This document shows positions 43,255 to 56,279 of a stretch of 64,000 nt of DNA, piece after piece; positions within the stretch are counted from its first letter, which is position 1, and every line of letters begins with the position of its first letter. The DNA lies in assembly GCA_964030475.1 (NCBI GenBank), contig CAXIPT010000007.1, positions 3,771,383 through 3,835,382 on the forward strand, written 5' to 3'. The notes beneath the pieces were generated by a model. The model saw only the letters and a list, made by a program, of their open reading frames with translations. It was not told the origin of the DNA and made no database searches. The stretch comes from Tethya wilhelma. Its lineage: Eukaryota; Porifera; Demospongiae; Tethyida; Tethyidae. Position numbers and translations under genes: made by a program.

Positions 43255-43730
43255 TATCTAGTCAATGCAAACTAATAATTATTATATCTGTTGTGATTCA
43301 TTTATAATCATGCCACGACATTAAAATTACGTGCATGTGTGTATAAAAAGATTGTGATCTGAGTTTAATAGTTTCAAGTACAGACAGAATGAAAGAACAC
43401 GGTATAGTCAGAGAAATTCAACACAAAATGTAAAGATATAATATTATACAATAAAATTATAATAGTTTAATACATAAAATACAACAAGTGATACTATTTC
43501 TGTGTGTAACAATATGTACATATACCTGTAGGAGAAAACACCACACAATGATAACAATAATATAATACCATATCAAGGAGTTTGCAATAGGAATAAGACT
43601 AATGATAGCTAAACTTTTCAGTTTTACTTTCAAAGTTGTGGAACTCTGGTTATACAACTATATATACCACTTTGACTTTGAGCTTACCATGATATTGCTG
43701 TAAGATCTATATTACATTGGTGTGGTGGTG

Positions 43731-45455
43731 CTATAATAATTCTGAGGTCTCTATTGTCATCTTTGATGGGGAAATATCAGCAGTTTGTTCTGGACCTGTT
43801 GACAACACAGAACAAGATTAGCTAATTGACAACACTGTGGATTACTAGGGTAAGGAAAATGACCAGGGGTAGACCCAATAATCATCTCCAACATTCAGTC
43901 TTAATGGAAAATATATATTTTTTTGAATGCTTTGTGTAGGTACATAACCATTGGCAAAAAAAAAACAACAAAAAACAAAAAAACCCAGGTAATAACCATT
44001 GGTAAGGTGTAGTAAGTTACAAAAGCGACTAAAAGAATGAGGAGAACACAAGCACTTTCCAGTAGTGTTTGAAATTTTGAAATAGGTTGGATAATTAGAG
44101 AATTGTCTGGAGTCATTCTCCCAGGTCTACAATTGTAGCAGTATCAATTAGCACAACATCCATCCATTGTTTATTCCACACTTACCAAATATTGCTGACA
44201 CAGCAGTGAGTGCAAAGTGGAGCGTCTTTCTGTCTAACTTTACTGCCGGGGCAGACAGAGTCACACATGGACTGTGGGGCTCTGATCTCGAGAGTTCAAA
44301 GTTCAGTTTCTGTAGGAACTCGGCACATCCATTCACGCCCCATATCTCCTTCTCCAGTTGAACACGTACCCCTCGTTCGAAACTCTCAGGGGACTCGAGC
44401 GCGACCTTTGAACTGTGGAGCTAAAGGAGTAAAATAGGAAAGCATGTGAATGCACAAGTGTAGGCGCACACACAAACAGCAAACCACTTGCATAAGTCAG
44501 TGACTATACACATTAATAGACTACACAAAAATTACATGTAAGGGGAAAACATGCTCTTAATGAACATTTCCACTGAAATAGTTTTGTTCAAAGTACTGAA
44601 CCGATATACTTCCACAAACAGGGCAATATTCTCACACCCATGCACGCAAGCACAGGGAAAGCAATACTACCAGCATATGTTGAGAGTTAAAATGCCTGTA
44701 GGTTAAGGAGAGGAAGCTAAGGGACACAAACAACACAGCTTGTGATCTCAGAAGGTAGCTACACTCAGCAACCATTGTACAGTATACTGGTATGTAATGG
44801 CTTTCAATACGTATCCTGTGCAACTGTAAGATGTTGGGAATCACACATGCACACCATATGGACCTCAAATGACTCACAAAAAGGAGACACTTACTGGGAA
44901 CTAGGTACAAAGCTCTGATATTTGAATTGCTAAAAATCACTTTGTTAACAAAGGTGGCAAGACAAATCGTGCACAAAATAGGTCTAACAAAGTTTGCACA
45001 ATAAATCCACTGGTGGTTTATAAGTTAGTTATGCGTGTTAGTTTATCCACACACATCTATATCTATCTGTCCATGGATTATACACAGGTCAATAACCACA
45101 ATTATTACACTGTCTAACTACAGCCTAACTAACTTACAACATTGAGTAGTGGTTTAGCCAGCCGGGACTGTTTGCTGATGGCGGACAGGGACTTGAGGCA
45201 CGGTGTGGGGATGTTGAGAAGAGCCTCAATGTGCTTCTGAGCTTTTCTTTGTAAGCCCGAGTCATCGTGCTCCGGGAAGACGATGGTGGCTGGGACATCT
45301 TTCATGGGGCCTATGAAATGGAAGCCAGTGTACGTGAGAAAATCTTCCCAGCCATGGATGCTGCCGACTTTAGCTTCAATGGCTTGACGTGACATGTACT
45401 CTGGCTCAACTAGACCACCACTCTGGTTTATTCTCTTGAGAGAGTTCCCAATCTA

Positions 45456-45486
<31 letters not shown>

Positions 45487-46207
45487 ATAGCATACATTGT
45501 GTGTACAGTGTACGCTCATTTTAAAAATAGAGGAAAATGACCAGAGAAAAATTACGGGATTTGAACCTCAGCATTAAATTGAGCCACAACAGTTAGTTCA
45601 ACCAAGTACCACAGATACTGTTCGAACCTTTCATTAATAGATACAACAGAGATATATACATGGGAAAACAACGCAACATACACTGTACATGTAGTTGACA
45701 CACAGAGAAAAGAATAGGTACATCTCCCACTCACCATGGCTTGCAGTGTCCTGAGTGCTGTCAGCAGGTAGTCCTGAGGCGACTGCAGCATGGACTGGAT
45801 GCTCTTAGCCAGGTCCACTGATCTGTCTCTCAGGACAATGTCCTTCCCCATCAACATGTAGCCAGCCCAGTTGGCAGGGTGACCAAACTTACTGCTGGTA
45901 TGTACCACCTACAGGTAAAGATGGGATAAAGTGAGCAGTGGAGTGAAAATATTATACAACAGAAATAAGAATTTTCAGTTTGAAGATGATAAATTGTTTG
46001 TTGCACTTAATTTTTGTACCATGTCATAAATTATGATGTACTGTACTTGGAATGGGTCGTCAAACTTTAATGTTAGATACTAACAGTACAGTCGTGTATT
46101 AGCAATGAATTTCTAAAAATACGTATCGAGTAACATCATAGCCAGGTGTATGTCATACACACTGTATAATTAGAGTAGCTACCAATGAGGCACTTTGTAA
46201 TAGAATA

Positions 46208-46266
<59 letters not shown>

Positions 46267-49200
46267 ATCTCACCTGCATCGCATATCTCAATGCTCTACT
46301 AGCCTTGCTCCCGTAGATCAAACTGCTATAGAAGGCGTTCATCATGAGTCTCGATGACTGAAAACTGGACGGCCACAATGGTACAATCACACACTCTGCC
46401 CCAGCAGCCAGGAAGGCCTGAGACATACACATGATCCCTTTAGAGGACATCCTTGGGGTATCGCTCCTGTGACCTCCACTCAACACCACCAGTCTAGCGT
46501 TCAACTTCATATTCATGATCTCACTGACAGACAGCACGTACTGGCCGGGCTCCGGTAGGGCATTGGTTGCTCCGTCTGCCACACCTCTTCTCCCAGCTGC
46601 CACCGATGAGCTGTCCAAGTTCTTACGATTGTGAAGACCGCTTTTTGTATCGGAGGATTCTGTCGTGGGTGTGTTGGTGTGCGGGGCGAGGACAATCTCG
46701 AAGCGATTCCAAGAGAGGTTGGTGGCAAAGTGTAGACACTCTGCAGTGGAGATGTGTTTGGTGATGTGTTCTTTGGTGGCGTTCTTGGAGAGGAGAGGTG
46801 GAACTTGTAACAGGTCTGCGATCAGTTTGGCCTCTTTCTCGACACCTTTCAATGTCTGCCAATTGCACTGTGCTGCCGAGATAGGGATGGCAGGATTACC
46901 AACAATTAAAGGGTCTGTAAAATCGTTACTCTTTCCATTCATTTCGGCAGCCGAGTGGCGTCCGTCAGATCCGGGTGAAACCGACCTCCTACCGCGACCG
47001 CCATTGACCTGTAGGTTTGAAGAAGGTGAGACACTAGTACGGTTCATAGAGTTAGCTGACTTGGGGCGAGGAGGTCTTTTTGATTTCTTTGGAGGAATAA
47101 GAGACTGTAAAGATGGAGCAAAAATGAGCTGGTATCTCTCGTAGAGACACTCGCCAAGACCTTCTCCTTTGAGGAGACCAAACGGTACCAGGTAGAGGTC
47201 TTTGTCAGGGACGATGATGAGCTTGCCGGCAGAACCACTCGTCTGTTTGGCTTTGGGGAGAGCGTACTCCAGCGGTCTGATGAGAATATCGTAGAGCTCG
47301 TGTACAGGTTGCATGTTGACGATCTTTGGCGAGCCCTTGCCGTGACTTATTTCCATTCTTCCATGACTCGCTGATTTGTAAGCCGGAGCCGAGACGGTTG
47401 AACCGACGGTCGATTCATTATCCTCCCCTGAATCAAAATCGTCCGAGATCCCAGAGCTCACACTCTTGGCTGTGAGACGATAGCGCTGTTCCACTCCCAG
47501 TGTTTCACGGACCGAGGCAACACTATCTATGAGAGGCTGGATGTAGGATGAGCTACTCTCACTGTACACCGAGGCAGTGTCTGATCCCGGGAAACTAAAC
47601 TCTGTCATGTCGACTTTTTGAAACTGTACGATACCACTCTTGGGGTGAAGTAGCCAGATGAAGACGTGATTGAGGGCCACGGAGAAATAGAGCACGGGTG
47701 ACTGTATGGTCTCAATAGCCTCTTGGATCCAGCTCGAGTTGGGTGTGTACTGTTTGATGAGCCCACTCTCTTTCAAAATCTGCTGATTCACCTCTCGGTG
47801 CATGAGTGCTTCGGACACCGATCTGTTTCTCTCCATTTCGGCCATCTCGAGTGCTTCTTCAACCTTACCTTGTTTGATGAGGGTATTCACCAGTGTCTGG
47901 AAGAGCAGTGGGTATAGCTCCAGTGCTTGCTTGGTGCTGTGGTCATAGTGACCCACGTGTTGTCTCATGTGTTCAAACAATGGCAGTGCCTTTTGTAAGT
48001 ACACCACGGAAGCATCGTAGTGACATTGGTAGTAAAACGCTTGACCAAGATAAAATCGAATTTTCGCTTCTGCTTCGATTTCCGTCTGAGTGTGCTGTTT
48101 ATCGTTGTCTGTTCGATTCCGTTCCACAATGAGACTGAGGGCTTGCTTGAGAAGGGTGATGGCACGATTGTACTCGCTCATCTTGATGTAGATCTTACCC
48201 AGGCCGATGAAAGCCAGTGCCTTGGTGAAGCTGTCTTGAAGCGAGTCGGCAGCACTCAGCTGCTTCTCACGATAGTCAATAGCACTCTTGTACTCTCCTA
48301 TACACTCGTAGATCTCAGCAATGTTCCCAAGAGCCCGAGCCTCGCCATCCACAAACTGATTCACACTGGATATTCTAAGATCGAGCTTATGGTAGTCGAT
48401 GGCTTCCCGATGGTTGCCCAGTCTGGCATGCACCTCGCCTAGACCACATGCTGCCAACGCTTCACTGAAGGCGTCTTGAAGAGAGCGCGAGAGTTGTAAC
48501 TGGCTTGAAAAAGACTCCAAGGCATTGGTATAGTCGCCCATGTACATCTGTATGGCACCTTTGTCAGCATAGCACTCTGCTTCGATGTACTCATCTCCTA
48601 TACATCGGCTGAGCTTGAGTTGCTGTTCGAAAAAGAACAGTGCTCTTCTGAGGTTGCCCAACCCTCTGTGTGCTCTTCCCAAGCTACTGAGAGCTCTGAT
48701 CTGGGCCATGTCATTCTGGGCACGTTGGGCTAGGCTCAAATGTTGATCGTGATTCTTTACTGCGTGTTGAAAATCGCTCACAGCTTCGTACGAGTCACCA
48801 AGGTTAGCGTAAGCACTGGCTTGTTCGATGATGTTCTCTTTGAGCATGAGTGCACTGGACAGTTGCAATTGGTGGTACTGGAGTGCTCTTTGGAAGTGCT
48901 TCATGTTGCGATGGACAATACCAAGACAGCCGTACGCCTTGGTAGTGAGTAGAGGATTATCGAGTTGTTTTGCTAGCGCTAGTTGGTGTTCGTAGCAGTC
49001 CACAGCCTGTTGATGCTGGGATAGTGAGTTGAATGCGGCCCCCATATTCCCATAAGCACTACACTCTCCGTTTGCATCTCCAGTGGATTTTCTGATGGTC
49101 AGATCTCGTCGATGATAGCTGAGTGCGTGCTCATAGTCACCTCGTGAGAGGTAAGCATTGCCCAGTCCACAGTTGGCAAGACCTTCGAATGCTTGATGCT

Positions 49201-51430
49201 GTTCCTTCTTGGCCTCTTTCAGGAGATTTTCATAGTATTCGATGGCTTTGTCGAAGTCTCCAGATCCAAGAGCATCTTCTGCAATTTGGTTCCAAAACGT
49301 ACACTTTCCTGACGTGGTCTGGATGTCTTCGGCAATGTTGAGCAATTTTTTCTTGTAAATTTCCGCCTGTTCTCTGTCTCCGATTTCATGATGGGCTTTC
49401 ATGAGCTTCTCACAAGCTCTTGTCATTCCTTCTTTGTCCTGAGCCTCTTTGGCTACCATGAAGTCGTGCTGGTAGTACTGAATAGCTTGTTGGTTGTTAC
49501 CGAGTGCTTCGTGACACACACCGAGGTTGTGACACACTTTACTCTCGGTGCTGTGATCTTTAAGCTCTTGAGCTAGTTTGAGTGCTCTTTCCAAGTGTGG
49601 TAGAGCATCGCTGTACTCTTTAGTGGACGTGTGGTAATTCCCAAGGTTGCTCAGCGCCTGGCACTCTCCATTCTTGTCTTGTATATCCTGCGATAACTTG
49701 AGGCCTTTTCTCAGATGATCCAGAGCGAGTTCAAGATTATCCAAAGCAAGGTAAGCCGTTCCAAGATGACCGAGCGTTGTGGCTTCGCTGGATTTGTTGT
49801 TGGTTTCTTGCGAGATGGCCAGCTCTTGTTTGAAGTAGTTGACAGCATCTCGGTAGTTCCCTAATGCTATATGACACCCACCGAGATTGGCATACGCTCG
49901 CCCCTCAGCTGCCCTGTCTTTGAGCTGTTTGGCTATTGATAAGCTCTCGGAATAGTACTGCATGGCTTGAGAGAGCTTACCCGACTCCTTGTGGATGTGA
50001 CCAAGATGGCTCAAGGCAATGACCTGCCCTTCTTCGTCTTCAATGTCTTTGCACAGCTTGAGCTGTTGTTCACGACAGCTCTGAGCATGCCACAAGTTAC
50101 CCATGGCTCTGTTTGCATGACCCATTCCACCATAAGCACGAGCCTTCAACGTCATGTCGTTGAGCTGGACAGCGACAGAGAGAAGCTGCTGATAAAACAT
50201 CATGGATTGTTCATAGTTGCCCTTCCTGTACGTGGCTTGTCCAAGATGGCCGTAAGCTTCAGCTTCTTCTAGCTTGTTCTTTGTTTCTTTTGCGAAAGAG
50301 AGATGCTGGTGATGCCACATGATGGCTTTATCCACGTCATTGGTAGTAAGGAGTGTACAGCCAAGGTTACTGAAGGCTCGAGCAATGAGCGTGTGATCGC
50401 TGATTTCTTTGGACAATTTGAGCGAATCTTTGTATGACTTGAGAGCTTGTGGGTAGCTACCTTGCTTGGCAAACGAATTGCCAAGTCTTGAGAGTGAATT
50501 GATCATCTCGAGAGTATCACTTCTCGCTTGTGCTAAAGACAACTGCTGAGTGTGGTGTGCGATCGCTTCTTGATATCTACCCAGCGAGAAATAAGCAATG
50601 CCCAAGTTATCTCTGGCCCTACAACACCCGACATCGTCTCCCAGCGTTTCGTTGATTCTCAAATCCTTCTCCATGTACTCTAACGCTCTCTCTGAATTCC
50701 CAAGAAGCCAGTGGACTCGCCCCAGAGCTTGAAGCAAAGAAGCTTCCAATTTCAAACTATCCGTTCCAATCGATCGAGCTGCTTCAAGGATCTTAACGGC
50801 AGCATCAAGGCGATTGGCGGACTGCAATTCTTGACCGATGACAGAGGTGATGATGAATGGATTCTTGTCTAGTTTGAGGCTTTCGAATTTCTCCAATTTT
50901 GGCTGAAAGTTGCCTGTTTGTTTGTGTGTGATGGAAGAATGAGGGACAATGGCAGTGGCTGGTTTTGGCTAGACAGGTAGTCCAAATGGACTTGTGTTTA
51001 CAACAGTCCCCATGTACCCATACACATACAATAGAGTATGGATATACATGGTCAAGATCCAGGCTAGCTACCATTATGGATGTGATACTTGTAAGGGTAG
51101 TGAGCTAATAGTATTAAGAATGACTTGGTAGCCAAGTTTTCTGGTACAAGTCATATAATGAAGGATGTGAACTCACACACACATTACCAACACTGATAAA
51201 TTGTACAATATTATATACTATGCTTACCACTGAATGGTGACTTGAGCATTGCATCAGTGAGTCCATGTAACATTGGTGCTTGCTTTGAATCTGCCACCAG
51301 ACCCTCAGCATATGCTATCATTGCTTCCTCGTGTCTTTCTAAGCCCTGTAGAGCCACACCGAGACGATAGTAGGCCTGTGTGAGGTGTGTGTGTGTGTGT
51401 GTGTGTGTGTGAGTGTGTGTGTGTGTGTGT

Positions 51431-51461
<31 letters not shown>

Positions 51462-52107
51462 AGGTGTGTGTGTGTGTGCATGTGCACGCGTGCATTGCAT
51501 TACATTACTAATGTGAGCAAAGACACTTGCCCCATATAATGCACATACATTTATGGCTCACAAGTGAAATTCATTCCATTTCATGTGTACTCACATAACA
51601 TAAATGTTTAGACACAGTGAGTGTGCTAAGTTAACATCCACTCTGATCAAACAGTGATCAAAAGCCTCTACCCACAGTGGCTATCATAACCTCCATGCAA
51701 CACAAACAACTGCAGGCAAGGTTCTCACTATGCTAATGTATACATTGTGATACTTGGTATAGTAACATAGTATATACACAGAGCATACATACAAATTGTA
51801 CATTGGATACATCTAGGAAGTGTGTCAGTGGACATCTGATAGCCTTGTTCTCTGAGGTACAAAGGGAGCCAGGCACAGGTCACCTGTGCTTCAAATGAAC
51901 AACATGTGCCAGTAATTACCCAACATCAATGGAGAGGTTGAAGTATGGACATCTTTAAGAGGAAAGCCAAAATGTCATAAGACAGCACACCATTGAAGGG
52001 TACATCTTAGCCTCACCACTTCAGTGAAACAATGGACCACCCTCTCTACAAGCACACAGCCTTTGAATCTTTGAACCTTTTAACTGGTCTTCTCCACTTC
52101 TAAGGGG

Positions 52108-52145
<38 letters not shown>

Positions 52146-53873
52146 ACAAACACACACACACATGCACACACATGCACGCACATGCATGCACACGTGGTTC
52201 CCTCCACACATGCCTGCCGGTTTCACCTCAATTACATGTCCCACTACACCCCATTCAAATTCAATTACAAGCCCATAACAATAAAAGTCAATGGAATGGA
52301 AAACATCGTGTGTGTACAGAAAAAATGCATGTCTACCTACAGAAAATGCATGTACGTGAACAACAGACATGTAATGGGATTAATTCCTGTTGACATTCAA
52401 ATATTGAAGTCCTTGGACTGGTCTCCAGGAATACATACATGTAAGAGAATATTATAATATAGCATTGCACAGTGGAGAAATGTTTGGAATACAGTGATAC
52501 TTGTGCAGCCCTGTGTAGGTTATAATAACAATTCTCACAGAGTGAGTGTATACAATGGAGACACAGTGAACAATAGCATACTATAGTAAACCATCTCTAT
52601 AGAAACCTGGTTGGTTTGAAGACACCACACCTAAGGCCAATAGGAACTAAGGAAGTCAATCTTACACAAACAGGCTTAGACAAGACAGTCAGTTCCAAGA
52701 GGCTCAATTTCAACAATCTTTATCTTTCAACAAGAGTGCTGTACACTATCTGGGAAGGAAGTACTCTTGCTTACAACCATACCACTTGAATATGCTTGCT
52801 ACATGACATTGTATATTATGGACTAGGCACATTGCATCAGAGCTCCAGTATATGTGTCTACATGCACACACATGCACACAGCTACACTGCCCACATTGGG
52901 TGTGTACTCTGATTGAGACAAGGTCAAGAATGATTACATAAGGTTCCATACATGTAGTGTACATGTGCATGCAATACAATACAGGTACACATATAGTTCC
53001 GACAATTATAGTCAGACACAGGGGGTATTAGTATGGCTCCGCTCCTTATCTGCCATGGAGTGTGTAAGGCTACGCACGTGTACATTGAGTATGCATAGCT
53101 AAGTTTGAACATAGTTTACAATTGTACCACACGTAAATAAGCATGTGTGTATCACATGTATAAGCACATGTATACTTTGGTTTGTCAGCCCAAATGCTTT
53201 ATGAAAGCCATTCAGCAAGAGAGGAAAGCAAACACATGCACACAGGTGTAAAATATAGTATTCATCTATCAACCTACAGTCACTGGCTTCAAGAGAACCC
53301 GCAAACTAAGACCTCTCTAATCATCATAGGCACACTAAGCATATAGATCTATAATGATACATGTCTATTCATGGACACTAGCTTCAAGTTAAAAACTCAT
53401 GCAGCAAACTAAGATATGAAACACAATAATCACTATGAACATACAGTAACTAAGCCCACAGTCATACAATCTCAGCAGTGGTCTATTTTGAGGCTCATGA
53501 TGGACATTTCAGAGGTTCCTGATCGCAAACAGTGGTTGGCAGAGAGTAGGTGTCAAACCATCAAACGTTTCGTTGCATCTCTTTTGGACCAATTCATTAA
53601 CACATGTTTTCACCAGTCAAGAATGAAAGACCATAGATATTATAATACACCGTAATAACTATAGAAAGACCAAACATGGTACATGCTGGTGTGATACGTA
53701 TGGTGGATGAAGATCATTTTTCAGCTATGCTTGGGACCAAGAGGGTACAAGGGTGTTTCTTAATGGAAATTCCACAGGATAATGCCTACCCATGGCCCCA
53801 TTGTGTATGTAATCGATGGTTGTGTGACCTTATAGAGTCAATATGTAGATGGGAACAGTTAGGGAGTCTAAAC

Positions 53874-53904
<31 letters not shown>

Positions 53905-54464
53905 GTGTGTGTGTGTGTGTTTTGTGGGGGTAGTGATGGGGATATCTGTAATTTCTATCATTTAGTTTAAAGAGAAAAGCAAACATGCTTCAGCTTGCAT
54001 TCCTTTTAACCACACTCGTCTATGTGTGTGTTTGTTTGAATGTGTGTGTGTGTGGGTTTGTTCAATTGGATGCATCACTGATATGGCATGTGTAACCACG
54101 TAAAGCCAACTATCTTGTAGTCTACACGTGTCTTTCTATAAAGCCATTTAGCAGTGTATATGGTGGTCCTAATGGTAATGGAACTTTCACGTAATTTATA
54201 TACTCATTCTATTGCATTATTGCATTCACGCATTGTACGTGATTGTATTTTAACACACACACACACTTCACTCACTCACTCACACACACACTCACGTCAC
54301 AGACGCTGGCAGCTATGAAAACAGAAATGCAGCATTTGTGGCAACAGGGCATACCAATGAACATTGAGGTCAAAGGTCAGGCTCTACCGATGGAGGGAGT
54401 GTATCAGCACGATGGGAGGTGTTCTCTGCTACTGGAGCAATGGACGATACAAGTGATACCCAAG

Positions 54465-54507
<43 letters not shown>

Positions 54508-54508
54508 T

Positions 54509-54545
<37 letters not shown>

Positions 54546-55412
54546 TATGTGTGTGAGCTAGAATATACCAAGTCATATATGAGTATACCAGATAATGAAC
54601 AGAGCTGAGCCAACAGTCAAGGACATTCCACTCATAACTTGAAGCTGAACATCAAAAAATTTTTCAACAATGAACCTTACAAAAACATAGATCAACAATG
54701 GATAAAGATTGCACATGTGCACAAGTGACGCATGTGAAATTCTTTGTGGCTGTGTTCTCTATGGGAATTCACCATACGATCCAAAATGAAGCAACTGTAT
54801 TATGCACATCACATACACTACATAGAAACTTTCGAATTTAAAAACTACTCAAGTAACAATTGGCTCGGAACAACCATTGTAATTAATGCAACTACACAAG
54901 TACGTACAAATTTGCGTACAAGTTTAAAAATCCCTCATCATACAATGCTGGTCCTAGATGGATGTGTGTTTAGTCAATCAATGTACATAAATGTGCAAGA
55001 TACCTTAAAGCTAACGACCCATTCAAATTGAGCCTAATATATCACATTTCAGTTTGCACACCCTGCAGCACTTTGAAGGCATGAGTTAACACTGATAAGT
55101 GAGGAAACACAAGATATCTAATCATCAAATACTGCACAACGTAAATATTCTTTGCTCTTATCACAAATCTGCTTCAAGCTATTGTTCGTAGTGTTAATTG
55201 ATACTAACTTCCTTTCGGTTAGCACTCCCATTGACACACCGTGGTCATGCGCAAATGCACACACAAATGCTCTTTCTCACATGTGTACAATACACTCACC
55301 AAGCTTCACCATTCTCACATGTCTGTGGTTAGGAGTGTTTGCACACACACCAGGACCAATGTGTGTAAATGTACCCACCTTAAACCCCCCAATTCTTTTT
55401 CCCTCTCGTTCC

Positions 55413-55450
<38 letters not shown>

Positions 55451-56279
55451 CAAGTCTAACAAGTCTAACACCTCACAAGTGTGCACACACAAACTCCACT
55501 AACTAACCCCAATCTTGGCAGAACCTTAAAGGTGGTTTGGCTAGGGCGAATAAATCTTCTAATGATTAACACAAAAACACAGAGCGTTGCTAAGAGCCTC
55601 TGACAACAGATGAAAGAGCTATCATCCCTACGATGTCAGCTCCAATGAGCCAAACCAACTTGTGGATGAAACAATCGATTAGTGATTCAACTAAGTGGAC
55701 ACACTTAACACACACACAAGATCAAATACCACATCATCATTTCTAAAAAGAGACCCAGCAATTAAGTATGATACAAACATAGAGGAAGCTAGTGGTAAGA
55801 AAAGTTGAAGGTCTCGGAAGTAGAGTGGTCAAACTCACAAATCCTTGAATTCACCTCCCTTAAATAGGAATGCGCTTAAAATTCATTTCATATTCATTTA
55901 GTATTTTAAAATTTTTGTCAATTTGATAGAGAGAGGGGGGGTGAGGGTGAGTGTTTATTAATTTCAGACAATTTCCCATATTATATTTCGGGTTAGACCA
56001 CTTTGCTTCTGAGCCCTTCACTGTTGACCTCAGAAAAAGCCTAGCAATAAAGCGACAGATGTGATCTAACTACCAGGGATGTCCTCTCACCTTGGGCCAA
56101 TCAGGCTTCAGTTCGTGACACCTCTTGGCATCCTCCAAAGCCTCTTCAAACTTGCCCACTCTAGCGTAAGCTGCTGACCGGTTGCTGAAGAGGAGCTGGT
56201 TGTTTCTGTTGAGAGTGATGGCCTCAGTGTAGCGCTCAATGGCCTGGAAGAAGTCCCCTTCATCTGTTAGGTCCACCAT
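43731..56279 (-). CDS. TTC28: TTC28 ortholog, TPR-CHAT scaffold protein (7 exons)
   Basis: Exons in transcription order are 56279-56091, 51375-51228, 50913-46274, 45908-45735, 45452-45138, 44420-44186 and 43795-43731. They have GT-AG borders and sum to 1921 codons in frame. Residues 1-1100 are over 25 TPRs of the 40-residue LGN type (LGN/LGxAY...A..Y). A CHAT caspase-like domain follows (about 1180-1720). Its histidine is kept in LHFAT, but the place of the catalytic cysteine reads VVLSGGH, so it is probably not a protease, as in vertebrate TTC28. Later exons match the post-CHAT motifs (HPANWAGYML, VGSIHGWEDFL, KTLHFAL). Human TTC28 has 2481 residues and the long disordered tail is absent here. 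Human TTC28 acts at the midbody and spindle. The ATG at 56279 has an ideal context (GCCATGG). A 5' UTR exon ending at 59715 is possible. Confidence 0.93.
43985..44130. mobile_element. TAAAGTCC-family MITE, diverged fragment (copy 4)
   Basis: Shares the interior TGGTAAGG.GTAG..AG, GGTTGGATA and TTTGAAATTTTGAAAT with the copies at 13222 and 15273. It is diverged and lacks clear termini; a weak GGAGTCATTCTCCCAG remains of the right end. It lies in the last TTC28 intron (43796-44185). Confidence 0.6.
45553..45625 (-). repeat. possible tRNA-derived relic in TTC28 intron
   Basis: On the minus strand TGGTACTTGGTTGAAC (A-box-like) is followed by GGTTCAAATCCC (a good B-box match). The spacing between them is roughly that of a tRNA gene, but stems do not pair convincingly. 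It is probably a SINE or pseudogene relic. Confidence 0.35.
46209..46262. repeat. (TG)n microsatellite 11 bp past a TTC28 donor
   Basis: A pure TG run on the plus strand, hence CA in the transcript. It starts about ten bases into the intron after the donor of the 4.6-kb TTC28 exon. A similar run at 45459-45486 lies directly before the acceptor of the exon 45452-45138. Confidence 0.9.
51378..51480. repeat. (TG)n-rich microsatellite at TTC28 acceptor
   Basis: TG repeats with GAG interruptions. In the transcript they read (CA)n ending CTCACACAG, which is the acceptor of the exon 51375-51228. The repeat replaces an ordinary polypyrimidine tract. Confidence 0.9.
52109..52167. repeat. (CA)n microsatellite
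   Basis: CA run with a few CAAA interruptions inside the long first coding intron of TTC28 (51376-56090). It is not near a splice site that I can identify. Confidence 0.9.
53875..53921. repeat. (GT)n microsatellite
   Basis: GT run with one GC step in the TTC28 intron. It is on the same strand as, and 380 bp upstream of, the exon-like ORF at 54303. Confidence 0.9.
54303..54466 (+). CDS. orphan exon of an ATOS/FAM214-like protein
   Basis: An open 164-nt block with a CA-rich tract and CACAG directly before it and AG/GTGTGTG directly after it, as in real exons here. It encodes a coherent stretch with EMQHLWQQGIPMNIEV, then LLLEQWTIQVIPKR. This resembles the N-terminal motif of ATOS (FAM214) proteins, where a LW..N/G.P....E segment is followed by LLLERW...P.P. 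It lies on the plus strand inside the first coding intron of TTC28, which reads the other way. I found no companion exons nearby. It may be part of a nested gene with long introns, or a duplicated stray exon. The family call is from memory and tentative. Confidence 0.45.
54467..54545. repeat. (GT)n microsatellite fused to exon donor
   Basis: A GT run with a few GT-to-TT or AT changes that starts at the last base of the exon-like block 54303-54466, so that the repeat itself supplies the GT of the donor. Confidence 0.9.

Noticed and set aside
46665..48442. Open frames of 140-160 codons on the plus strand opposite TTC28
   Set aside because: They are antisense to a conserved exon and their codons mirror its TPR and CHAT sequence, so they are shadows.
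51211..51495. Open frames made of His-Thr, Cys-Val or Arg-Glu repeats (also near 28.6, 52.1, 54.4, 60.3 and 61.5 kb)
   Set aside because: These are dinucleotide microsatellites read in frame; only the parts next to proven exons are coding.
53416..53933. Upstream exons of the ATOS-like gene
   Set aside because: MMDISEVPDRKQWLAESR at about 53500 looks coding, but joining it to 54303 breaks the frame and I saw no ATOS similarity.
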